From contig NC_088105.1 of assembly GCF_036370855.1 (NCBI RefSeq), positions 11,599,619-11,663,618 on the forward strand: DNA of 64,000 nucleotides. The letters are read 5' to 3'. Below, one piece after another: positions 1-11,575 of this stretch (the stretch's first letter is position 1; each line of letters opens with the position of its first letter). The DNA is from Dromaius novaehollandiae (Eukaryota; Chordata; Aves; Casuariiformes; Dromaiidae). A program made the position numbers and the translations under genes. The notes beneath the pieces were generated by a model. The model saw only the letters and a list, made by a program, of their open reading frames with translations. It was not told where the DNA came from and did not search any database.

Positions 1-574
1 CAGGGCCTCTGAGCTCTTCCCGAGGGGTCGAACCTCTGCAGAGGGTGGAAGGGAAGGAACGCCCGGGAAAGGAAGCGCGCGGCTTCTGGAAGCGCCGCTG
101 CGTCTAGGCAGCGTCAGAGCTGGCTTTCTCATGACACACGATGCTGGCAGTTGTGAGCTGAGAGTGGGCAGCTGCCTGGACACAGAGCATAGGAGGTGTC
201 AGCCCTTGTGTGTTGCGCTGGAAGGCAGGCGGGCAGTGGTCCTGGGCCTTGGCGTGGCTGAGGTGTGGGAAGGCATTTGCCTAGGCGGCGGGGCTGATCT
301 GCCGGGGCCGAGGCTCTCACTGGTGCTGGCGAGGGTCGAGGCTGCTGGGGACAGGAAAGACGAGGCTTGCTGCTCTGCGCCTTGGGCACTGTCCGCGACT
401 GTTCTCCTGCGGCTTGCAGCAACCGCTGTATCTTGAGGGCAGCTCACGTGCCAGAGCCGGTGGGAGTCCTGGCCCGTTCAAAAGGGAGGTGTGGCTGTGG
501 TGAAGACGCTGGTGCGAAGTGTGTCCCGCCTCGCTTTGCCTGTGTCAGTCCCTGCTGGATCTGCTCCTTTCCAG

Positions 575-3500
575 GTTCCTGATGCAGAGAAGCTACGGGA
601 TCCCATATTACTGTGAGGAACTGCTGAGCCACCTTAATCGCCACAACATGCTCTTGTTCCACCCGCTGCGGAAGGATGGAAAAACGGAGGCCAAGTGGGA
701 GAGCCTCTTCAGTAAGCACCTTTGTGGTGGGCTGCCTGGTTGCTGTGGTCCATCTTCCACAGCACATTCTTGCCCTGGGGTTCCCCTGTGAATTTGGCCC
801 AGTCAGATGTTGCAGCAGTACCGAGCTTGGTGTGGATCAGGTGTGGGTTCCTCCATGCCTTGCTGCTGGGATAGGCCAAGCACGGGCTGGGGAGTCTTGG
901 TGGCTTTGAGAGGGCCAGCGCTGCTGCTGTGGCAGAAAATTGCAAAGGAGGAGAAGAGAGGCTCCCTGGCACTAAGCTAAGCCCTGGAATGGTTTGGGAC
1001 GAGCGTGACCTGGGGCGGTTATTCTGCAGCGGTGCCGAGAGTCACGTGGCTGCAGCGGTCCTTGTCGGCAGCCCCGCGGCTGGATTTCTGCTGCCGCTGA
1101 CCCCAGGTCCCAGCTGCTGAAGACCTGCTGGGGGGTGAATGCTAAAGGGTGGAGGACGGAGGGAGGGCAGATGAGTAACGTGTGCAGGCAGGCAGTCACG
1201 GCACAAACTGCCTCCCTTTGATAATCGCTTTATCCTGCTCTCTCGCTCCGCTCAGCTTCTGCGATGGAGGCTTCTCCTGGGGCAGCATGCCACAGCTCCA
1301 GCGCGGGGAAGGACTGCAGGGTGTGCACCGTCAGACCTGACGTGAACCTGCAGAACACCGTGCTTCCCCCCACCCTGAAAGGTGAGGGGCCGAGCCCTGC
1401 TGGGGCATCGCCGGGCTTCTTTCCCGGGGCATTGGCTAGAGAGAGGCTGGGCGTCCGCGTGCTGCCGAGTTGCCCCTCTCAGCTCTGCTGGGAAGGTGGC
1501 TGTGGTCCCGCTGGCTCTTCCCGTCTCTAGGGGTGCTGGGTGGGAGGCTGTGAATGAGCATCCCTGCCCTCTAGCAAAGATGGGTGGCCTGGGTTGCGCC
1601 TGCCCAACGGGTTTGGTCCCTAGGAAGCAAGGCTAGAATCTACCATGTCCTGTGTGGAAGCTGATGCAGCCTCTGCAGCCTTGGTCTTGGGAGAGGGCAA
1701 GAGAGAGACCTGCGGCTTGTTTTTGACAGAGATTGCGCTGACTGAGCTGGACAGCATGGAGCCCTCAGAGCAGCTGGTTTTGAAGTGTGCAGCCATCATC
1801 GGGCTGATGTTTACCACCGAGCTGCTGTTCCACATCCTTCCCACGTGGACCAAGGCTAAGATGGAGAAGGCATTGAACGTCCTGGTGAGAGGCCGCATCT
1901 TGAAGTGGCTGAAGGCTGAAAAGGTGGCGGAAGACAGCAGTGTTTCCACCAAGGGGTCCGTCGCCTCTCTGGAGGAAGAGTGCGGTAAGTGGTGATACCA
2001 CGGCCCTGGGAGCGCTGTAGGCTCCTGCCGCTCCCGGCCGTGTGCCTGGCGGGGCTCCCCAGGGCACGCCGCACTGTCCCCCCAGCGGTGTGTAATGCCC
2101 AGGGCACCCTGGTAGTTAGGGATGGGTTGTTAAGAGCTCGGACAAGGAAATCTCAGGGGGCGCGTGTGCCCCAGGCTTTGTGCTAGAGGGAAACGTTCCA
2201 GTGAGCTGCTCCGAGTGCCTCCGCTACCCTGCCTCGAAGCGCTGCTCAGTGCCCGTGCAGGGGAAGGGGCAGGAAACACCTGATGTCCCTGCCCAGCCTC
2301 CTGCAGTGTCCAGAGGGGAGGTGTTGTGCGTGGATTTTTATTCCCCGCTGGCGCCGGGGGGAGCGTGGGAAGCTGGGACCGCCTTGCAGAGCGGGAAGAA
2401 GGAGCTGGCTGCGGCTCGCTCCTGCTGCTGGCAGCATTGCCAGCTCCTTGCTGGAGCGCGGCTGAGCGCCGTCCGTTGGGAGGGAGGGCAGAGCAGCAGC
2501 CTGTTGCGCGGGCCATGCTAGTCTCAGCAAGGCGAACTGGGCCCTTTTGCTCTAGTGCTGCAAGGCTTTGAGCGCAGGAGCGCCGGTTTCCCGCCGAGGA
2601 GCCGCGCCAAGGCCTGTCTTTCACCTGCCGGCTGTGGCGGCCCTGCGCTCTGGCTGATGCCAAGCCCCGTTGCCTTTCAGGTGCCCAGAAGTGGTCCTCG
2701 GGTGAGACCGAGAAGACCGCGAGGCTGCAGTCCGGCGTCCTGGCCTTCTGCGCCCCGCTGCTGCGGGAGGCTGCCTATGAGCTGTGGCCCAAGGCGCAGA
2801 GGGTGGCCATGCACCACAAGTGCGCGGCCTTCCTGCAGAGGCAAGTGCACAAGTGCCAGTGCTGCGGCGGAGGGGACTTTGTGGCTTTCCACCGCTGTGC
2901 CATCAGCGGCATCCAGGAGGGACAGAGCTGTGACGACTTCCCCAGCAAATGCTACTTGCCCAGCTGGGAGGCCTCCCTGGGCCAACCCGAGACGGAGCGA
3001 GATGAGCAGCCCACCACTTCGGGTACGTAATCTGCCGTGCCCTGGAGCCTGGGCCCTCCCCACTGTGGTTGCACAGTTAATGGAAGTGCTCCTCTGTCTC
3101 AAGCCCTGTCTGCAGAAGCCTTTCCCGGAAGCCTAGGGCTGCTTTCAGTGCAGTGCAGATGCGTTCGCAGGACTAGCTTAGGCCTCCAGTGAGCACAGCT
3201 GCACGGCCAGAGACATGCTGTGGACCCAGCGTAGAGCCTCTGTGCCCTTGAGTGCCCTCCTGCGTTTCCCTGGAATTACCAGAGCGCAGCCCATCTCCTT
3301 GCAGTGCCAAGAGCCTCAGGGTTGCACCCCCCAGCCCAGCAGGCCGAGGTGTGTTTCCTGGTGGGTCCGCTACACTTGCCGGAAACATAACAGCCCTGCG
3401 GCGAAGGCAGATCGCAGGGGAAGGGGCCAGGAAGAGATGCGCCGTCGGCGCCTTGACTCTGCTCTCCTCCTCTGCTACAGCATGCCAGATGTAGCTCTTC

Positions 3501-6500
3501 CCCCTTGTGAGGTGAGAGGTGTTTAACTTGTGCTTTGTTTCCAGAGACTGCAAAAGCGCTGCAGGAAGGGAAGAGCATCCTGGTGGTGACTTCTCGGTGA
3601 GGAGAGGAGGTTTTGATTATCTCTGGAAGTCAGCGGGCTCAGGGTCTCCAGAGGGGGCAAGTGGAGTTCCCAGTTTTGCCGGCTAGCTGTGACACTAGCT
3701 TAGGCAAGAGCTGGCCTGTTGGGTGGGAGCTGGGATGCGATGGCCCAGGAGATGAGCATCCTTGAGGAAGCCCGGGGGCTCCCAGTGAGGATGGCCACGC
3801 TAGGGTGGAGCAGCCCTGGCTTTCTAGCTGTACGAGAGCAATGTTGCGAGACGGGTAGCAGCAAAGCAGCCGCTGGGAGCAGGGAGGCTTGTGGAAGGTG
3901 CCGCAAATGCTCGCTTGTCATCTTGCCTGCCTAAAAGACTAAAGTTGCTCCAGAGCAGCGTCAGCAAAGGCTAATGCCAAAGCAATAGCTGGCCACTGCT
4001 TGAAAGGGGAGGTGTTGCTCCTCGTCTCACTTTTGCCCTGCCTGGCCAGGCTCTCCTTGTGCTCTGGGGCTGCGGGGCTCCCGAAGACTGCCCAGTGCAC
4101 TGGTTGACATTGCTGCAGTGGGAGAGAACAAATCTTGCCAAAAAGCACTGGGTTAGTGGGTGGTACTGGCTTTGCTTGCAGTCAGGGGAGAGCCAAAGCT
4201 CTCGAGCGAGGAGAGAAGGCAGCAGAAGAGCGGAAGGGAGGAAGGAGCATGGGGGGAGAGAGAAAGCAAGGTTGGGGGGACCCAGGCCACTCAGGGGTCG
4301 GCCGTGTCGACCCACTGTCACATGGAATGCCACTGGGAAACTGGTTGCCATTGTGTGGGGCAGACAGAAGAACCAACCAGCGCGCTCGTATGATGCATGC
4401 GTGCGTGTGGCCTTGTGCTGCGCTGGAATGTGCTGTCGGTCTCGGCAGCCAGACCAGCGCAGGTGACACTCGCGTGTCTCTTCTTTCTCCGTGATCTTGT
4501 CTCCGAGTAGAGCGACGCAGCGGTTTCTGGCCAAGACCGAACAGATCCCTACGGTGGCCAGCGAGACCAAAGGGATGCGCGGTGCCGTGCGTTCCTGCGA
4601 ATGCAAGGCCATCGTGGAATTGGTGCTCGTGCCCTTGGCTCACCACCACATGGCAATGGGCAACGATGCCAGAGCCCTTTATTATCTGCTGGAGTGCGCG
4701 GCTGCCTACTTGCACGTCTGCGACAACTACCTGGTGAGCTGCCCTGCTTGCCAGAGCCCACTGCACATGGAGTCCTCTCAGCGGCCTTGCCCTGGGCAAG
4801 CCAATCTCCCCATTGCAAAGGGACATGCCTCTGTGGGGACCTGGGGATGGACAGCAGGGCTCAGACTCAGGGGTTTCCTGCTGCTTGCCTCTCCTGTGGC
4901 AAGAGACGCAGGGCAGAGAAGCAGGACCTTGGCGCAAGGTGCGCCTGCCTGCAAGGAGGTGGTGCGAAGGAGCCCTGGTGGCTGTGGTGTGTGTGGGGGT
5001 GGGCGTTGCCGGGGCAGACGCGTGCCCTCCTCGGAGAGATGCTGGAGGCGAGTGGGAATGAGGGGGCTGCAGGCAGGCTCCACCCTGACGCTCGCCTGCT
5101 CTCTGTGTGCTTGTTCAAAGGCTTTTACAAATCTGACCAAAGCAGAGGTCCTGATGAGCTCGGAAAGGGCTAAGAAAGCCAAGGTGCTGGCCTGCTTTGA
5201 AGAAGCCACCTTCCTGAGCCTGAAAGGGGAGGTAAAGTGATAGGGAGGCTCTGAGGGCTCTCCTGGTGGGAGGAGTTGGATGCCTTGCTGGGGAGTGGGG
5301 GGGCTGTCCCTGGCCCTGAGAGGCACGGCTGCTGTGAGCAGCCTTTCCTGTGACCGCCTTGCCCTCTGGCCAAAGCCAGTCGAAGCCCTTGGCCTTGAAT
5401 GAGCCAGAGACTTGAAATTTGGGGTGTGCTCAGTCGGAGCCCTTTGGGCCTGTCCGAAGGACCCTTCTCCTGTGCAGGTCTGCTACAATATGGGCTGCAC
5501 GGACCTGGCAGAGATGACGACGAGAAAGGCCTTGAGCCTGCTAAACAGGCAATTCCCGGTCACCTCAGCTGGCGTGGTCTTTAAATCTCTTCTGGAGAAG
5601 TTGAAGCATGCCTCTTGGGAGGCGACCAAGGCCTCCTGCCTTCATCAAGAGGCCAGGTAAGCAGCTGAAGGGAAAGAGGAGGGAAGAAAGAGGCATTTTC
5701 TTCGTGGTCCTGAGCCCCTCGGCCCACCCCCACCTAGGCTGAAGCCCAGACTTTACCAGAGCATAGGTCTTGACATGGGGAAAGCTGCGGAGGGGCCTGG
5801 AGGCTAACGGATGGGGGAGCCGGCACGTGTTGGCTTGTGGGGGATGGTGCGGGTGAGAGCAGAGCAATGCTCCCAGGGAGTACAGGCTGCCGAGGGAAAG
5901 GGAGTGTGCGGGAAGGAGCAGGAGGGGGGCATGGAGGGGGAAAGTGGAGGTGGGGTGTGAGAAGGAGGAAGCTCAGGGGCTGTAGCCGGGTGCGAGCCTC
6001 CCGTACAGCAGCCCTTTTCCTCCTGGTGCCCACTTTTGCTCGGCCTCTCTGGGCTGCAGTGCCACCGTGTGTCCTTGTTAGCAGTCCTCTTTCCCCGGTG
6101 GTGCTTCTTGGTTCTGCCGCCTCCATCCCTGCAGCCCTGCCTGCACCAGCTGCCTCCTCTGCCCCCCTGCTTCCCTCGGCCCTGTCTGACTCGGCCCTGC
6201 GTCGCTAGCGGCTGCGGCCCAGCAGTTTCTCTTGTGTGGCAGGAGGGAGAGGCTCCCCTGGCTGCTCCGGCAGAGCCGCTGCCTTTTCTTGCTGCGGCAG
6301 CTCTTCAGCCTGGAGAGTGCTTCCAGCGGCCGGAGGCGCTCGCGCCTGGCAGCGCTCATGGAGGTCAACACGGCCGAGGAGTCCGGGGATGCGAGTCACG
6401 TGAGTGCCTTCTCTCTGCAGCAGCAGACACGTTTCTGACATAGCTCCTTTCCCCTGGCCTGGCAAGAGGAGCAGCGGGCTCTGCCCTGGCAAGAAGAGGC

Positions 6501-9500
6501 CAAATAGGCCGGAGACGTCCGTGTCCCTGGACTCTTCTTTACAAACTTCCGGAAGATGCGGGTTGCTGTTCTTTTTGGTTGTTCCTCTCATCGGATTTGT
6601 TTCATAACTGTAACCGGTGGGCTGATTGTGGCTTTAAGCCGGCACCAGTTTCTGTGCTCTGCAGTTTCCTTGTGGCCTTTTCTAAACCTGGTGCGCGACA
6701 CCCCGCAGCCCTCGTTTTGACACGGCCGCGGTTAGCAGCGGCACTCGTAAGAATGGCTTGTGGTTCGGGTGAGAGGCCTGCGAGTAAAAGAGAAGAGAGA
6801 ACCTGGCTGTTGGGTTTATGGCCTGAGCCCTCTAGGCCAGAGAATCGCCCTGGCGAGCTTCAGTCTTGTGCATTCTCCTGTTTGGACCATTTCAGATCCT
6901 CTGGGCCTACGTGGAATACGCCCAGCGCTGCCAGGACCTGGGCTGCCGGGAAGAGTGGCTGCAGTACGGGCGGGCGGCCATGCAGCTCAGCTCCGACGTC
7001 GAGCCCTTTGGAGGAGGGGTATTAAACGCCGCAAAATTCGCCCAGGCCCTGTCCCATCTGAACCTCAGCCTGGGAAATCTGCCCCTCTCTGTCGATGTCG
7101 GTATGTACTGCCCCCAGTCCCTGCGAGAAGAGGTCTCCGCAGAGAGAGCGAGTCTGTGCGAGTCTGCTGCTTTTTTTATTTTTCCTTGTTTTTTTTTTCC
7201 TTGACAGGCTATCGTGCCAAGAGCCTGTGCGCAGAGCTGGAGCAGCCCGATCTAGACCGTGAGGTTCTGGCCACGCTCTTCACGGCGCTCTTCCTCCAGA
7301 TGAGGTAATGCTGCTGCTGGCCAGGCTGCTGGTTGTGTGGTGTCAGGGGACCACCAGAGATCCCTCTTGTGTCATTCCCTGCGCACAGAGAAGAGGGCTT
7401 TTTGGTTTCTTCTTTGACGCTCGCTGGCTGTATCTACGCTGGTAAATTAAATAATGCCAGGGAACGTTGCTGGCCATTTGGGAACGCGCGTGTCTGCTTT
7501 TAAACTGCTTGAACAGTTCCTGGCTTGGTTTTGGCCCTTGCCACGTGCTGCTTCCCCCAGTCAATTCCCAGGCCTGGTATAGGAGCGAGCACAGTGCAGG
7601 GAGCCGTTGCACTAGGCAGTTTGGGGGCACCCACCGTGTCTTGGGCGCTAGCCAGGTTTAACTGTGTGGACACGGGCCTTTCCCTGCCCCTTGGCCTTGG
7701 TGCCCGAGGCGGCTCTGGATTCGGTTCACGCACTCGTCTAGGGGAAGCTCGCAAGAGGAACAGTTTCTGAACAAAGTGCACTCTCTAGGCCAGCGTGGAG
7801 GGTCCTGGGGATCTGTGCGTGCTCTTCTGCCTGTTTTGACTGAAAGACTTTGATGGAAAGGTGACTAGCTCTGCTGCTGGGCCAATGGGAAAGCCCTGGC
7901 CGCATGGGAAGGATGCCTGAGTTTTGTTTCGGGCCTTGCCGTTTGAGCTGGGGTCACTGAAGCCTTTCCCCGGAGACTTGTTGCCAGAAGAGTACTGGGT
8001 GAAAAAAAGTCCGAAGGAGAAACTCTGACGGAGTTGCCGGAAAGAGCGCAGAAGGGAAAGAGAGGGATGATGGGAAGGGGAGCGGGAAGCATCTGGAGGT
8101 GCTGACCTGGACCCCACCCCGGGGAGATGCTCCATGGAGGCTCGTTGTCTCCCTGCCCAGGTACCCGGAATGTGTGGAAGTGCTCGCCAGGCTAGAGAAG
8201 CAGGTGGCTGGAGAGCACCGGATCATCGGGCAGGCGTGCTTCTTCTCCTGCTGCTTAGACCTCTTGCTTTATGCTGGTAAGTGCTCAGTGAGGAGGGCCA
8301 CAGAGAGCCAGGAGGCTTGCAAAGAGGGTTTTTCTCCTGATACAGCGCTCACCCCAGAGCCCTCAGCAATCCTTTTACTTCCTCCTCAGGGTCCTTGGCA
8401 ATTTGGCCGTGCGTGTGTGTGCGTGCCTGTCTGTCTCTCTCTTTCCTCCCCCCCTCCCCCCACCGCCTTTCTTTTTCTGCAGCACTGCTTCTCTGAGATA
8501 CGTTTGTATTACAGGCTGGGAGTATAAGTCATTTGAGGAGTGCAGGAGCTTTGTAGAGCAGAATGAAGCAAACTGCATCCTCAAATCACAGAAGAGCATC
8601 CTGTTTGGGCTGTTTTCATCCCTGGCTCTTTGGTAAGTTAGAGGGTTGCTTTGAGTGGCGAGAGGTCCCAGGCAGCGGTTCTGGCAGGGGAGGTGGGAGC
8701 TCTGGGCTTGTCACGTCCCCCGTCCCATCTCCAACAAGGTGGCCGTCCCTGGGGTGCTGTGATGAAAGGGACTGGGGGGGCCGTGCACTGGGAGCAAGGC
8801 GGCAAGCAGCCTAAGACTTGTTAGCCGAGGAGACAGTCCAGTTACTCGATCATCTCCACAAAATGTGTGAGTGTGTGTGTGTGTGTTTCTCTCTGCACCA
8901 TGTAGGTTTGCAAGGCTTGGGCAATGGGACAACTTCCAGAAGCCCTTTGAAAAAGCCAAGCAGCTGCTGAAGGGAGCTGACGCCTCTGTGCCTGCCACGC
9001 AAGCGTGCAGTCGGCTCCTGGAGTGCTACAGCCTGCTGCTGAGAAAGGACATTGAGCACAGCTCGGCGAGGGCCTGGGAGAGCCGTGCCGGGGCTCTAAG
9101 GGTGAGGGAAGAGGAGGACAGGGATGTGCGTGCTGTAAGGGGACTCCAGGGACAGGGGTGTTCCTAACAGCCGTGGCTTGACAAGGCCAGGTGGAAGCAG
9201 CCGTGATGGGGTGGAGCCAGGGGAGAGGCAGAGGGTAGTGGGTTAGAGAGGAATATGGCGAAAGCCTCCTCTCGCAGGGGTCTCAGCAGGAGGTGGAAGA
9301 GAAGGCGGTCAGGTGAAGGGTGTCTTGCTGGGCGTGTGAGAATTCCCTTGTGGGAATGGCCTGCAAGAGAGGAGAAGAGACTTCCACAGCCGTGAGCTAG
9401 TGAGCCCTGCTTGAAATGCCTGTGCCATATGAGGGCTGCTGGCTCCGGAGAGCTTTGTGTGGTACGTCAGCCTTGCTGGCTGTGCGCCCCTTGTCGCTTT

Positions 9501-10404
9501 GGGGCTGGTTTTTCTCCTTGGGGAATAGGTGCTGTCCTCAGTGGCAAGCCGTTGCCGAGCTCGATGCCTTTTCCTGACGTGCCTCTCCGTTGTTCTCTCG
9601 GTAGCTGGCCGAAGAGGCTTTCGCGCGGTGCTCTACAAGCCCCGTCTTCTACGCCAGAGTCTACCACCTGAAAGCGTACATTTTCCGCATGCTGGGTGAC
9701 AAACACGAGAGCCAGCTGTGCCTCACCCAGGGCCTCCAAGCCTGTGCGCTGAATGGCAACCTCCTGGAGAAGACGTGGCTGGAGATGAGCTCTGTAAGTT
9801 GATGCTCTCTGCCTTTGAGTTGCTTCCTGGGCAGAGGTTCAGCCTGCCCTTGGAGGAGGTGGCCCAGACTGTACTCCAGCAGGCCCACGTAGGGAAAGCC
9901 CCTGGAGAGCAGCAAGAGCATGCGCTGAAAGCCCTTGGGGAGCTGGTAGGTGCTCTTGGCCCTCCTCACCAGCAGGGCGGTGGCAGCTGTGACACGTCTC
10001 ACCCAGGCAGGGCTGGAAGGAGCCCTGAGGAAGCAGCGTGCGCTGCAGCTCCTTCCTCGCAGCATCTCTGCTGGGCTGAGGACTGGAGCAGCTTAATCTT
10101 TGCCTCTCCCTTAAGCCAGCTCTGGGAGCCCGGCATCAGCCTGCGCTGAGTCTGCATTTGCTTTCCCTCTCCTTGCCCTCCCCGAGAGGCTTTTGCAGCT
10201 TGGCAAGCTGGTGGATGGATGGAACAAGCTCCTGTGCCAGGCCTCGCTTGCCTTGCTGGCCAGCGCTTACAGCTCTGGGGCTCTCCTGTTCTCCTCGGCT
10301 CTCACTCTGGCTTTTGTTTTCCTTAGGAGCAGTGGTCCACTGGAAAGGCCTTCAGGCACCAGTCTCCCCCGGGGCCAGCTCCCGAAGCAAAGCCAGAAGT
10401 CTAG
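575..10404 (+). CDS. ADCY10: ADCY10 copy A, soluble adenylyl cyclase (3' part, exons 17-32)
   Basis: This is the C-terminal half of adenylyl cyclase type 10, the soluble cyclase that makes cAMP from ATP in response to bicarbonate and calcium. Coding exons: 575-711, 1256-1381, 1730-1984, 2681-3022, 3545-3596, 4511-4733, 5121-5231, 5478-5656, 6243-6399, 6896-7100, 7208-7304, 8161-8276, 8515-8632, 8906-9101, 9605-9793, 10327-10404 (TAG stop). All have AG/GT borders and join in one frame equivalent to residues 730-1589 of copy B. Landmarks aligning to human sAC are GIPYYCEELL (exon 17), CAAIIGL and TTELLF (19), AAYELW and HKC (20), PLAHHHMAMG and ALYYLLE (22), FLSLKGE (23) and YHLKAY (31). Over this part it differs from copy B by two residues that I noticed, both in exon 21 (S1027 and I1028 here, N and V in B). 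The catalytic exons lie upstream of the window, so whether the whole copy is intact cannot be judged. Confidence 0.93.
7171..7200 (+). repeat. T-rich tract before ADCY10 exon 27 (copy A)
   Basis: Two T runs split by a short interruption form an unusually pure polypyrimidine tract just 5' of the exon 27 acceptor at 7208. The same tract is at 32510-32539 and 57775-57804. The acceptor reads GACAG in A and B and GCCAG in C. Confidence 0.7.
8408..8462 (+). repeat. Compound microsatellite in ADCY10 intron 28 (copy A)
   Basis: A GCGT/GTGT array runs into CTGT, CT and then C-rich sequence. It is shorter here than in the equivalent places at 33748-33810 and 59012-59077. It probably accounts for most of the 11-base change in offset between units 1 and 2 in this intron. 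Confidence 0.75.
8864..8886 (+). repeat. (GT)n microsatellite in intron 29 (copy A)
   Basis: A short GT dinucleotide array lies about 20 bases upstream of the ADCY10 exon 30 acceptor (exon begins 8906). It is present with the same look at 34214-34236 and 59479-59501. Confidence 0.7.
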
Positions 10405-10459
10405 CTCCAGGTACCTGCTGAAGCTGCCAGTACTGCAGAGCACGGATGCTCCTCCATGA

Positions 10460-10473
10460 ATTAAATAATTAAA
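10460..10473 (+). terminator. Polyadenylation signal pair, ADCY10 copy A
   Basis: Two overlapping-range ATTAAA hexamers (10460-10465 and 10468-10473) lie 56 bases after the stop codon and are followed by a GT-rich stretch. ATTAAA is the commonest variant of AATAAA, so a very short 3' UTR is likely. Use of the site is inferred. Confidence 0.6.
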
Positions 10474-11099
10474 TCCCACCATCGTCTCAGTGTTGTGCAT
10501 GGAGTCACTGACCCCAGCAAGAGGACGCTGAAGGCACGCAGCGAGTCTCTGGCCTGTGCTGTGTGGGGAAAGCTAGGCTGGGGGGAAGCCATCGCTGAAA
10601 CTTGTAGCCCCCGAGAGAGTCGAGGGCTGTCAAGCAGCTAAAGAAACTGTCTCTCCCCCTCCCTCCCTCCCTCTATCCAAATCAGCAGCAGGAAAGAAGC
10701 CGCCACGCTGTTCCGCCGTCCCCTCAGGTCCCCTGTTTCGGCGCACCCTGGAGCTAGCAGTCCGGGTGGTGACAGCTTGTGGCCAGACCCCCAGGCAGGG
10801 GCAGGGCAGTGCGCGTGCAGTCCACACCACTCTGCCGCCGCTCCCAGCTCCGCATTTCACAGCAGCGAGCACGCGGGCGCAGGCCCAGGGCTGCCCGCAG
10901 GGGTCGAGCTGGTCTCCCACCGCTGCTGGCCCAGGCACGCGTGCGTCCTCCTGCCTCCGCTGTACGGCCCCCCCGCGGGCCCAGGCTGCCTTTCTGCTCC
11001 GGCTGGGAGCCTGGAAACAGGGACTCTGGGGCTCGGCTGGGGGCTGCTGCCTGGGCCAGGTGCCTTCCAGCTGGCAGCCGGCACAGCCGGCTCTTCCCG
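10474..11099. other. Spacer between ADCY10 copy A and NUF2 fragment A
   Basis: No gene is seen. The stretch holds a CCCT-rich run near 10650-10672 and then becomes steadily more GC- and CpG-rich towards the NUF2 promoter. Long open frames on both strands here are composition artefacts of CpG-island DNA. Confidence 0.6.
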
Positions 11100-11575
11100 C
11101 TGCTCTGGGCGGAGTCAAGTCTGCGACCGAGCTGCCCCCGGCAGACGGAGGCTGCTCCGAGCAGCAGCAGCTACAGCGGCGGCGGCGGCGCCTCCGGGCT
11201 GTGGCCACGCCCCCTCCGCGCGGCGGGGGCGGGGGCTCCGCAGGCTCCGCCCCCCGCGGGCCCGCTGCCGTTGGCAGTTGGCAGCTGGGGGGGGCGGCGC
11301 CGGGGGCGGCCCTGCCCCGCGGGCCCTCCGCCCCCGCGGGCGGGGTCGCGTCCCGGTCGCCCTGCTCCAGGCCCAGCGCCGGCTGCTTCTCCCCGAGCAG
11401 CTCGCGGGTGCCCGGAGCGCGGGAGACAGGGCCGCGCCCGCAGCCCGGAGGCGCCTCCGCTGCTCCCGGGAGCAGCCTCTCCCCGGCCGCGGGCGCGCCG
11501 GAAGTGCCGCGCGGGCCGCAGAGGAAGTGACGGCGGGGCGGGGGCGGTGCCCGCCGGATTCAAGCGGCGGGCGCC
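11100..11575 (+). promoter_or_regulatory. CpG-island promoter of NUF2 fragment A
   Basis: This is very CpG-dense sequence directly upstream of the NUF2 start codon. It holds GC boxes, an ETS-type site CCGGAAGTG at 11498-11506 and TTCAAG at 11559-11564. The latter reads CTTGAA on the minus strand, which resembles the CHR element used by G2/M genes such as kinetochore genes. There is no TATA box. The same motifs occur in units 2 and 3. Promoter activity is inferred from the layout. Confidence 0.6.
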
